Positions 12,874 to 22,444 of a stretch of DNA of 64,000 nt are shown one piece after another. This DNA comes from Nemophila menziesii (taxonomy: Eukaryota > Streptophyta > Magnoliopsida > Boraginales > Hydrophyllaceae). Numbering within the stretch: the first letter of the stretch is position 1; every line of letters starts with the position of its first letter. A program made the position numbers and the translations under genes. The notes under the pieces are model-generated. The model worked only from the letters and a program-made list of their open reading frames with translations. It was not told the origin of the DNA and searched no databases. Location: contig JARWIR010000001.1 of NCBI GenBank assembly GCA_029959085.1, positions 69,874,899-69,938,898 on the forward strand. Direction: 5' to 3'.

Positions 12874-13577
12874 TTACTGGATCTTTCTTTTATGGAGTGT
12901 CATGATGTGCACTTGATTAGCTTTGATTTGTGCCACCTCATTGGCCAAGAAAGTTTGAGCTGCTTCGACTTTATTTAATCGCTCCTCCATCTTTTCTCGC
13001 CAAATACGATCTTTTTCTTCTTTTGAAATTTTCGTAATTCCCGCTCCTCTCAAAATTGTCTTGATCCAAGCATTGAGAATATTGTTACTCGTCTTATACT
13101 TTACTTTCTCTTCTTCACCGGGAATCACATTCGCTTTCCGAACAAGGCACGTAATCATAGTAGGACATTCCACATTAAATAATGAAGTAGGAGAGACAGA
13201 AAATAGCATCACCTCCTCAAAGATCAACTGTGCCACATCCACTTCTTCTCCCCTTAAAATACAATCCAAAAAGATTGCGTTCTTCTTAGGTACATCTGAA
13301 TATCTCGTGTTTCCAAAGGCATTAGGTGAAAGAAAATTGTGCCAAACTCTTGTATCTGGTTGGAGATATTTGTAAGCACAAGGTGCATTTAATTCTCCCT
13401 TATGTGTTTGCACTTTCTCCTAATCTAAGACATGCTCAAAAAGTAGATTCCAATAGAAAGTCTTGATATTTTCCACTGTTTCTCTATACTTACATGGTCC
13501 AACTAATTTCTTGAACTGGAAGTGGTTTCTAATCTCTTCAACTGTAAAAGAAACTAACTTGCCTCTAACTGGAACAC

Positions 13578-14968
13578 TGTTGGCATATAGCCTCCCTTAA
13601 TAGGTTGTTTTAATGTGACAAATCCTCTTATGTTTAGTGTGCTAATTACTCTTGTTATATATATTCCTTCTTGCACTCTTTTTCATCAAAAAGCACTTCT
13701 TTATCTTTTAGATCAAAGCTTTAGTGTTATATGTTATGAAACTAATTCTCATATAAATACTTTTAACCTTATCTTTGTGTACATTGAGAATTAGCTTTAG
13801 TGATCAACTTCAAAGGTTCTTAGAATGATGTTTCCAACAACTTTCGTGAAGAAGATTTATTGATCCAAGTCATTATCTTTCAAAGTTACTTGGCGCGGTA
13901 CACCGGACGAATGGCGCGGTACACCGGACCAAGAATGCGGACCAGGGCGCGGTGCAGAGGCTAGCCCGTCAGTAAGTTAGAAAATCAAACCATTGAAGTG
14001 CGATACACCGCACGAAATCTTGCGGTACACCGCAAGAAAGGTTTTTCTGCACAAAAGACAAGTCATAAGTAATATATCCGTTGGGAGATTAATAGATCCG
14101 TTGGATCCAAGTCTTATGACCGTTGGAAGCCATTTTCTACTATAAATTGAAGCTCTTTGAAGGCTACAAACACACCAACTAATTACACACATTAAGGGGC
14201 TTAATTGTTATCATTCAAGAAGGTGTCAAAAGCTATACATAGTCAAAATCAACCTTAGTGAGCTTATAAGTCCTTTCAAGGAGTTAATCAAACAAGCCAC
14301 AAAGGTTCTATCTACTCAAGAGGAGTTCACAAGCTTTATAGTTCATATCCACTCTTTTAGGAGTTTAGTTACAAGCTTTTATAAGCAACCCTTTAAACAC
14401 TTTGTTTCTATCCTCTTAAGTCTAGGTCTTGTAATAGATAGATTAAGAGAGAATTCAAGTATAGGGAGTATACTTGGTATTCTTGTGTTGTGATTACACA
14501 AGTGGTTTGTCCTTCGTGTTATCGAAGAGGTTGTAAGGGTTATTGTGTTCTCGACCCGGTTAAGAGAGACACGGGAGCTTAGTGAAAAGCTTGAAATCCT
14601 AAGGAGGCTTCCTTAGGTAGTGGATGTAGGGAAACCGAACCACTATAAATCGTGTGTATCTTTCTATCCCTACTCTATTTACTTTCCGCACTTTATATGT
14701 TTGTTAAGATGCTAGCATGAATATTGTGATATTGATTATCTTGTTTATCTAACATATTGTCATCTAGAGTAGTAAGAGATTAGAAACTCGTTTTACTTGT
14801 ATCACTTATATATCGAACCTCTTAGCTTATCCATTGTATGATCCCTTAGGAGTTTGTTATATTAGTTGACTTAGAAGTTTCTTTCTTAAACTTATAATTG
14901 TCCAAAAGATTTTTAATTAGGCATTAATCTTATTAGTAATCCTATTCACCCCCCCTCTAGGACTTTCA
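13578..14968 (+). mobile_element. Solo copia-like LTR (TGTTGGCATA...GGACTTTCA) inside D
   Basis: 1391 bp, flanked by AACAC at 13573-13577 and 14969-14973. The 3' end carries the run CACCCCCCCTCTAGGA and internal landmarks (CCGAACCACTATAAATC, GACCCGGTTAAGAGAGACAC) that I associate with large plant Ty1/copia LTRs. Orientation is inferred from those landmarks. There is no internal region, so it is a solo LTR. It splits the accessory ORF of D. It also holds a paired-dyad array like those in the Athila elements. Confidence 0.85.
13895..14033 (+). repeat. Paired near-palindromes in the solo copia-like LTR
   Basis: GCGGTACACCGG occurs at 13895 and 13916 (21 bp apart), with a decayed third unit 21 bp on at 13937. 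A second pair, GCGATACACCGC at 14000 and GCGGTACACCGC at 14022, is 22 bp apart. Motif and spacing match the array at 7289-7744 in the unrelated element A. Confidence 0.85.
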
Positions 14969-15878
14969 AACACAACCTTTACTAGCTCGGCTAAAGAGGC
15001 CTAAATAGAATTCAGGAATCTAACTCAACACATATATTTGAACGTCTTACCATGAACGTAGACCAACCCAATCTTTCACTGATCTCCAAGAATATCTTGT
15101 ACTCACCTTTACTGACATCTTCTTTAAATACTCTCTCATAAGCAAAAGGAAGTTCCTGTAATTGTTTCTTTGCTGAAGCTATCAAGGCCTCTGAAACTTC
15201 TTCTTTTTCTTCAGGTGTTGGACTCTCGATCTGTAGGGGTTGTGGTGTCTTCTTTACGAAAGCTGGAACCTTTTTACCCAGTGAATTTACCACAATTAGC
15301 TGTCCTCTCTTCTCTTGACCTGTTTTTCCCTTTACGTTGGAACTTGAAATTTTCTTAATTGATTTCTTTTCAATAGAACCCAATACCTTTCTTTTCTTCA
15401 TCTCCTTAACAGTGGATAATGTTTCTGATCTTTTATTCATCTCAATTAACCTCCAACTCAAAGCTTTCACAACTCTTGAAATTTGAAACTCTTGATTATA
15501 GGTTGAACAAGCTTTATCTGGGTTAGGGAAGGTGTTATGATGATGATTCTCTATATGGGTATGATACATTCTTGCTTGATTGGTATGGATCTAAGAAATT
15601 GTTGGATGAGATTTGGAAATTTAGGCTTTTGATTCTTGGATTCAAAGTGTTTTCATATGATTTGGGTGGTTGAATATTCTTTATAATAATGTGGAGAAAG
15701 GATTGGATGTATTTTTATGGTGATTGGGTAGTGTTTTGATGTTTGGGGAAGGTTTGTTGAAACTTTAATGGAGTTGGGAGAGGTTTGGAGAATAAAAGAG
15801 ACTTAAAGAATTGAAAAATTCGGAATAGAACTAACCTCTTCTTCTTTTTAACCTAAAAACGAAATTTCTCTCTCTTTC

Positions 15879-16134
15879 CAGTGGCAGCCGCTGGCATACC
15901 GTTCCCAAACCGTGTCGACACTCGCGCCCACGGTTTTTCCCAATTACTCTCGTCATTGTACCTGATTTCCCCTACCGTGCGACCGTTTTTTTGCACCGGT
16001 ATACCGGCCTTGTGAGCGGCATACTGGTCCGGCTTTTTGACTTTTCTCTTTGTATCGGCTATGGACCTGATTTTGGGATCCGTGTCACGGTTTTTTGACC
16101 CACCGGCATACCGGTCATCTCACCAGATAGTCGG
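15879..16134 (-). repeat. Paired near-palindrome array of element D (CCGGTATACCGG type)
   Basis: Clear pairs are CCGGTATACCGG at 15996 with GCGGCATACTGG at 16016, and CCGGCATACCGG at 16103 with CCAGATAGTCGG at 16123. Each pair is 20 bp centre to centre. A decayed pair lies at 15879-15901. The array sits between the pol remnant and the accessory ORF, as in the other elements. Confidence 0.8.
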
Positions 16135-16349
16135 CGGGTGGGTCAGAATGTGCTAAAATCATTCTCTTTTCTTCCCTAACTCGTTTTTCTTAGTACCTAA
16201 ACATCAAAACACAAATACCTTTCTCAACAATGCAATATCAACTAAAAACAACTAAACTAAACATGAATTAAAAACATAATAAAATTGCGGGTTGTCTCCC
16301 GTACAACACTTTTATTTAGCGTCTTTCAAAGTTAGACATGTTAGCTCTA

Positions 16350-16668
16350 TCAAGATTTGCGAATATATCCTCCCCAGCAACGAGCAAGGCTATGAACGTC
16401 TACTAACCTTCGTTTGATGCCCCTCTTGGGACTGATCTCTATCACCTTAGCTGAAACAACTTCAGTGACTATGAATGGTCCCATCCACGAGTCTTTGTAA
16501 CTTCGTGGCCTATTTTCCGGTTTGTGGGCTATCCATAAAACTTCATGGCCGACCCCAAAGTCAATTTTTGGCTCAATATCCACAGGTTTTGTGTGGATTT
16601 CTTCTGGGACTTTGTGATGTGAAAGGCTGTGGATGGTGGGAATTATGGGATCTAACTTCCCTGGTTTC
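16350..16668 (-). pseudogene. Element D IN C-terminal-like remnant
   Basis: The minus-strand ORF 16350-16583 contains GHEVLWIAHKPENRP, DSWMGPFIVTEVVSAKVIEI and RRLVDVHSLARCWGG. The order corresponds to [35 protein letters not shown] and [14 protein letters not shown] at the end of the intact polyprotein. The same frame extends upstream to about 16668, directly against the protease end, after a frameshift. RT, RNase H and the IN zinc finger and core are therefore missing, not merely decayed. Confidence 0.65.
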
Positions 16669-16924
16669 TTACCCCAGACATGGAAAGGTAATTGTTCCCT
16701 CTCGAAAGTTGATGATGCTCTGACTTGTGGCCATCAAAGTCCTTCCAAGTATAATTGGAACCTGCTTATCTGCATCAAAATCAAGTATAACAAAGTCAGT
16801 AGGGATGGTGATATTACCAGTTCGGACATGTACGTCTTCGACTGTTCCCCATGTCTTGGTAATTGAGTTCTCAACAAACTGCAACTTCACTGGAGCTTTC
16901 TCTGTTTTCTGAAGTCCAAGTTTA
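16669..16924 (-). pseudogene. Element D protease, C-terminal half
   Basis: On the minus strand it reads KLGLQKTEKAPVKLQF, then TDFVILDFDADKQVPIILGR, matching [20 protein letters not shown] of the intact protease. The N-terminal half lies at 29774 onward, on the other side of element B. The join is marked by the B target duplication GTTTA (16920-16924 and 29774-29778). Confidence 0.85.
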
Positions 16925-18490
16925 TGGTGGTCCTTTGTGTGTTCTAAAAATAAATGCAAATGCTAATCGAACCACAACCGCAAGTGTACGGTTGTCCCAA
17001 GTAGTATGTATGATAATACAGATTCGTTCCAAGGACGGATGGTTGATCAAAATGTTTAGCAAGTAGTGATTGATGCACTTATGAAAGTAAAAGATAATAA
17101 AATGTTTGTTTGGTTTTGTTGATTAAAGCTAATGAATGTAAGACAAATAATTAAATGCAAGTAAAAGCTAAGACGCAGGTAAACTAAGTGAAAACGCAAT
17201 ATGAGATGTAGTACTTGAGAACGCAAGGATCCTCCTAATCTTACTTCCTAACTTATGCTGTTTAAGGGCTAAATCGGTCAATTACAATGGTCGGGATTCT
17301 AAATTCCTTATACCCCCGTCAGGGTGGACTATAAGGCGATCCTAAAGTGTCACTAGTCCCGTCAGGGTAAATATGATCCACCGTTGGATGATTAAGTGTT
17401 TTACCTCATTGGCCCTAGAATTAGCTAAGTTCGTCAGAATCAATAGCTTTTATCCTAGATTGAATAATTAATTCTATACCTAAACCCTCCGTCAGGATGA
17501 TCCACACGCCACATATGTGAAATAGCTTAGATACTAATACCTAATCTTAGTTCGCGACTCTAAAATCAGTAAATAATCACAAATTATCGAAAAGAGTAAT
17601 GAACCCAATATAATTTAATTTAATTTAATATAAACCCAAATTCAACATTCGTTATTTCATAAAATTAAGATTCACCCATTGTTTGTTCTCAAGCACTATG
17701 AAAAGCTTAGCTCATATTAAAATTAAAAACTAAATTAAAAGAAATGGAATTCATATTGTTTACAGAATTAAAATATAAAAAGAACATAATTTCCGGAATT
17801 GGAATGACTACGAACGGAGCTATAGACCCACTCCAGCTCTTGTAGCTTCTTCTTCTTCCTTCTGTTGCTTCTCTCTGGTGTTTTAATCTTGTGGAATGTG
17901 AATTGTTTCAAAAATAGAAGTCCATACCTCCTTTTATAAGCATAAATTCGTTCTAGGGCTTGGACCAGAAAATAGAATATTACTTAAATGTCCAAGCCCA
18001 CTTTCTAAGCCCAAAATCCCGTAACTGCTGATACACCTTCACTAAAACGGCTTTTCCCGATGCGTTATGACTCCGATTTACCTCATTCCAGTTGCTAAAG
18101 TTCCGTAACTCGATAAGGAATGTTTTCTCTTCTAAGGTCAGCGGCTAAATCATCGCTTAAGCACCTCGAAATCAGCAATCTATAGCCTGGAAAATGGATT
18201 TTCAGCTCTAAAAATAATATCTTCGGGATTTATCTTCAAGTCTTGACTCTAATTCACGATCTTTGACTTTCTCCTCGGATTCCTCTCCTAGCTAACATCT
18301 AAAACCTGTAAACTTTACACTAAAAATACCAATATTACGCGCAAAAGTTTAATAAATTAAAAATGCTAGAAATAAAAAGGGAATTCCGGATTATTGCAAT
18401 TTAAGTCCAAAAGTCTATCAAATTAATTAAATAAACACAAAAAATGATGTCTCCTAAGGGTCTAAAATAAGAACAATTAGGGAGACATCA
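16925..18490 (-). repeat. 3' LTR of element B
   Basis: 1566 bp, TGGTGGTCCT to GGAGACATCA on the plus strand. Near-identical to 28213-29773. It contains the four-unit CCCGTCAGGG hairpin array (17315-17490) and an extra 5-bp AATTT-type repeat near 17610. Confidence 0.95.
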
Positions 18491-18526
18491 AGACCCCCAA
18501 CTCAAACCTTTGTCGTCCCGACAAAG
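18491..18526 (-). promoter_or_regulatory. Element B polypurine tract with upstream hairpin
   Basis: 18491-18504 is the complement of TTGAGTTGGGGGTCT-like purine tract, abutting the 3' LTR. 18508-18526 reads, on the minus strand, CTTTGTCG-GGA-CGACAAAG, a perfect 8-bp stem with a GGA loop. Element E has the same geometry with a different stem (TTGTATCG-GGA-CGATACAA). Confidence 0.85.
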
Positions 18527-19973
18527 TAAAACAAAACAAAGGGGTAGAAGTAAGCGTATAAACAAATAGAAGCTAGCAAATAAACCCTAAAGCAATTCTC
18601 AGAATAAACCTCATATAGCAAACTCTAGAAACTAATATACACATACACTAATCATGCAACATCAAACCTAAATAATCTCAATCATAAAATTAAAGTCGCA
18701 ATGCTTGAAGGTTACACTTGTACTCATCTCTGTATGATGGCTATAGGGTGGTCATTAATCCTACCTCGCTTTGAATGTTCCACCTAGTGCATTCCCTATC
18801 AACAGAATCATAAATTCACTACGCACTTAGGAATCACGAGGTCTTTACGGTTATAATATTGGCTTAAGGACGGGTGTGGATGTATATTTGGTAAATTTGA
18901 AGTGAGCTTTTGGCTCTCTCCTCACTTACCATCAACAATGTCCTCGAGCTTGAGTTAACGCTCAAAAGATGTTCTCACTCACCCATATACGCAACAATTT
19001 AGCGTCCCATGTCTACTCACTATAAACAAGATGATTTTCAGAAAAAATCCCACTTTGCCGGATGTTTTATGTATTTTTCTTTTTCTTTTCTTTTTTCTCC
19101 TTTTTTTTGTACAGAAGCAAACCGGGTTCCCGGTTTTGACGAATCCGGGTTCCCGGTTCCTACTGTATGGATTTTCAACTTTTTTTTTTATTTTTTTTAT
19201 TTTTTTTCTTTCTTTTTCATTTTTCTTCATTCCCGGCAAAGGGTTACAAGTATATATCATCTGCAATTGTGCTACAATACAAAACATATCCATCCCATCC
19301 CATTAAATTCCCCATATATGGTCCCACCACCCCAAACTCAAGCTCGAGACATGTCTCAGGATTGTGATTCAAGTGCGGGTCATATGGTCATGCCTAATAA
19401 TCTAAGGGATAATGGCTTATATCGTGGCTACAAAGAAAAGGCTAAAGGCTCAAAGTGGGCTAAGACGGATAATAATTAATACAAGGGATAGAAGGCTAAA
19501 AAGGCACAAATGGCTAACAAAGAACTGCCCCTATCATTTTCCTAAGTACATAGCTTGTCTTTAGTTCATATCTAGGTGGGTTCTCTACTAATTAGGATTT
19601 CACGTTCTACACACCAAACATATTCCTTGAGTACAAGCTTACTTCATTTGCATTGTTCATTAATTTTTCCTATCAATTACCTATGTTCGCATGCAATTGT
19701 AAGTGCGTTTTATATCAATCCCTAAAGTCCACTATTTACTATCATAGATTTATCAAAAGTATGCTTCAAGGGATATTTAAAAATTTCTACAGTCAAACGC
19801 AACTCCGAAAATTCTTTTATTGAAAGCAAATAAAGCAAATAACACATAAAAATTGGGATGAGGCAACGAACCCCACCCCAAACTCAAAAATGAGTCGTGT
19901 CCCCACGACTCGAAAAGACTCAATAAAGCATTTAAACTAATATACACTAAGAGGAAAGTTTAGAAAACGTATC
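18527..19973 (-). other. 3' UTR of element B
   Basis: Non-coding. From the accessory ORF toward the LTR it holds a hairpin (19892-19911, GAGTCGTG-GGGA-CACGACTC) with a PPT-like tract (19871-19886), a second PPT-like tract (about 19323-19340), then CCCTTTGCCGGG (near 19224) and its partner CCGGCAAAG (near 19060). Those arms enclose a T-rich loop (plus strand) and a pair of AACCGGGTTCCCGGTT-type dyads centred at 19127.5 and 19150.5. ORFs predicted across it are low-complexity. Confidence 0.75.
19892..19911 (-). promoter_or_regulatory. Internal hairpin next to a PPT-like tract (element B)
   Basis: Minus-strand GAGTCGTG-GGGA-CACGACTC, an 8-bp perfect stem, is followed after a few bases by TGAGTTTGGGGTGGGG (complement of 19871-19886). 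It starts just after the accessory ORF stop. Equivalent modules are at 47073 (C), 37366 (E), 12736 (D) and 61952 (A). Confidence 0.75.
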
Positions 19974-21290
19974 TTAACCAGCGCGAGGCTGGTTATCGGT
20001 GTTGCGTTCTGGACCTTTATCTCGCGTAATAGCATCATAAATCGCGTTTTGAAGTGTATTTACGCCTAGGATTAAATTTCGAAGCAGGTCCAATTCTTTT
20101 GTAACGTTTCCCAAGGTAGCAATCATCCTCTCCTGATTTTCTTCCAACACCTGAATCTTCGCCTCCAACTCAGGTACAGTTTTCACTTTCTTTGATTGAG
20201 GAGTTCTCGGACTTCTTGTAGTTCGTGTTGCTTCTTCATGGATGTTCTTGATTGTGCTCAAGGCTATACTCACACCAACTGAAACAGTATCAATATCTGC
20301 GTCCTTACGCGGAATCTTTGCGTCTAAACACAACTGAGTAATAGTACAAGGAAACTTCAGATTTTGTTGTTTCATTGGTGATTTCACGAACTCCATGATT
20401 GTATCATAAATGATCTTTGCAACATCAAATGGTTTCTCCTCCAAAATACACTTAATAACAAATATGTGCTCTTTCTTCAACTCGGAAGTGTGTTTAATAC
20501 CAAAGAAAGTGGGTATTACGAAACGAGACCAAACCTTTGCACGAGGTGTCAAACTACTGCTGTAAAACTGTCCAGGATATCTTTCACCTTCAGGAATTGG
20601 GCTAGTCCCATTAATAAGCACGGTCCCCCAAAGGGATTCAAAATCAAAAGAAGGGTCATTAAGAATTTCTTGGAAGGGGCATGTTCCAGAAAAGTTGGAT
20701 AGTTTCAATGATTTCCGAATACGTTCAATAGAGAAAGGAACTACCTTTTTGCGGATATCAATGGCATCATGGGAGGTAGCTAAACCTTCGTAAAATTCTC
20801 ACACAAAAGTAGGAATAAACTCAAGCTTCCTTTCTTGTAACTCTTTCCAACCAAACTTAGCACATGTCACAGCATATTCCTTGTAATCACTACTCATAAT
20901 ACCCTTAGGAAAATTCGTCTCCTCACCAAATTTCAAAAATTCAATTCTTTCACGAACCTGAGTATTCCAACAAGTGTAAACCCTCTTAGGCTTGTGGGCC
21001 CACATCTTCATACGCGGAGGTTTTTGAACGGGTGCTTCCGGAATCTCTTGTTCAGTTTCCTTCTCAATGTTCTTCGTAATTTCCTCTTCTGGTTCCTTCT
21101 CATTTTCAATCTCATCAATCAATCTTCTCTTGTGACATGTGACTTCTTTTCTGTTAGAATCAAGCTTAACTTCGTCAATTTTTCGTTTAGGACGCGAATC
21201 AGGAATCTCAATAGCTTGATCTTGTGAACCACCAATGGTGGTCTTTCTTCTAGGAGCAGTTCTTCGAAAATCGCCGGTTCTGTTAGTCAT
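19974..21290 (-). pseudogene. Element B accessory ORF, one nonsense codon
   Basis: The frame runs from ATG (complement 21288-21290, MTNRTGDFRRTAPRR) to the stop at 19974-19976, 438 codons, with a single TGA at 20799-20801. Element C has CGA there, so the change is a CpG transition. The N-terminal ~110 residues are charged and low-complexity (EEEITKNIEKETEQE). The middle holds VRERIEFLKFGEE, FGWKELQERK and AKVWSRFVIPTFFGIKHTS, which I relate to plant 'putative transposon protein' ORFs. The C-terminus (VPELEAKIQVLEENQERM onward) reads as a coiled coil. No signal peptide or membrane span is visible, so an envelope role is not supported. Confidence 0.75.
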
Positions 21291-21689
21291 CTCTTTTCAC
21301 CCCAAACTCAAAACTTCAAATAATGAAAAACTTAGGGAAAAGTTTAGAATTTTGATGTTTTGAGGTTTAAGAATTTAAGAACTAGGTGAAATATGAGATG
21401 GGTCTTGGTTAATTTGTATGGGAGAAGAAAGAATTGGGTTTAATTTAAGGAATTGGGTGAAGAAGAATCTTGGGAAAAACTAAGGATTTGATGATATTTT
21501 GGAGAGGAGGTGAGTTGATCTTATGTTTTTTTTTTTTTGTGGTGAAAGAGGGTAGGATTTGATGATATATAGTGTTTTGGTAGATGAATTTCGGAGGTGG
21601 GGAGGCTATTGGTGCGTTTTAGGTAAAGACTTGGAAAAGAGGCTAAGAAACTAGGTTAAAACACCTCAAAACCGACATCACAGCTTTCA

Positions 21690-22212
21690 AACCGGGTTCC
21701 CGGTTTTGGCAAACCGGGTTCCCGGTTCCGCGTCGCTGTGACGGCGCGGAAAAACAATGTGGACTTTTTTTTTTTCAAAACGCTGGACCTCAAGACGCGG
21801 GGTCAGAGATTTTACTCGCCGAAACCAGGTACCCGGTTTCTGTGGAATGCGGGTTCCCGGATTTTCTCGATGGCGCGAATGAAAACGCGCCAAAACGCAG
21901 CACCCCAAAACGCTGGACCAGAGAATTTCACCATCAGCAGCTCCGAAACCGGGTACCCGGTTCTGTGGAATGCGGGTTCCCGGTTTTGTGTCGATGGCGC
22001 GAACCAAAACGCAGCAAAACGCAAGCCACCAAAACGCTGGGTCAGAGATTTTCAAAAGTTACAGCACCGAAACCGGGTACCCGGTTTCGCCAAATGCGGG
22101 TTCCCGGTTCCGACGCTGTGTCATGAACCCAAAACGCAAGGTGCTGCGTATATAGTGTTGGTACCAGCTCCAAAACCGGGTTCCCGGTTTTTGCGAAACC
22201 GGGTTCCCGGTT
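21690..22212 (-). repeat. Paired near-palindrome array in a ~125-bp tandem repeat (element B)
   Basis: Dyads of the form AACCGGG-TT/TA-CCCGGTT occur in five pairs. Centres are at 21697.5/21719.5, 21830.5/21854.5, 21954.5/21978.5, 22078.5/22101.5 and 22181.5/22204.5, that is 22-24 bp within pairs. Three pairs sit in tandem units beginning AAAACGCTGG at 21777, 21907 and 22031 (periods 130 and 124). The array lies between the pol stop and the accessory ORF and is much richer in GC and CpG than its surroundings. Confidence 0.9.
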
Positions 22213-22444
22213 TCTCCTGGACATCCAACCTCTTGTTCTTCTGTTTTCGCCAAATCGACCCCAAACTCAAGTCCTTTTTACCCCTGAAATTATCAAAAAC
22301 AACTACCCTTCCTCATTTCTTAATAAAAACAATAAAATTACGAAAATCAAACTAATCTAAATTGCAAAAATGTAAAAACTCAGCTAATATACAGTAATTG
22401 GCTTTTGTTTAACGTCGTTAAGCTCGACGGGTTACCTCACGCTT

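Larger units (their letters stand above)
12874..15440 (-). pseudogene. Element D accessory ORF, split by a solo LTR
   Basis: It begins at the ATG complemented at 15438-15440 (MNKRSETLSTVKEM), with a lysine-rich N-terminal region and a block near RVFKEDVSKGEYKIF that corresponds to DFPKGIMSSDYKEYAV in B. After the solo LTR (13578-14968) it continues (VPVRGKLVSFTVEEI) to 12874. The core TRVWHNFLSPNAFGNTRYS matches AKVWSRFVIPTFFGIKHTS in B. The C-terminus is charged and likely coiled-coil. A stop precedes MQTHKGEL near 13414. I see no signal peptide or membrane segment. The family match is to plant 'putative transposon protein' ORFs, by recall of conserved spacing and motifs. Confidence 0.7.

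Noticed and set aside
19009..19479. 156-codon phenylalanine-rich ORF suggesting membrane segments
   Set aside because: The hydrophobic stretch is poly-T translated as F in the variable loop of the B 3' UTR; the sister region in C reads as poly-A.
21690..22212. CRISPR-like appearance of regularly spaced short palindromes
   Set aside because: Spacers are not unique and equal in length, no cas genes are present, and the context is a plant retrotransposon; the repeats are paired dyads within a ~125-bp tandem unit.
21738..22355. 205-codon ORF over the element B array
   Set aside because: Repeat-driven, on the strand opposite to the element, with several overlapping frames open because the GC dyads lack stops.
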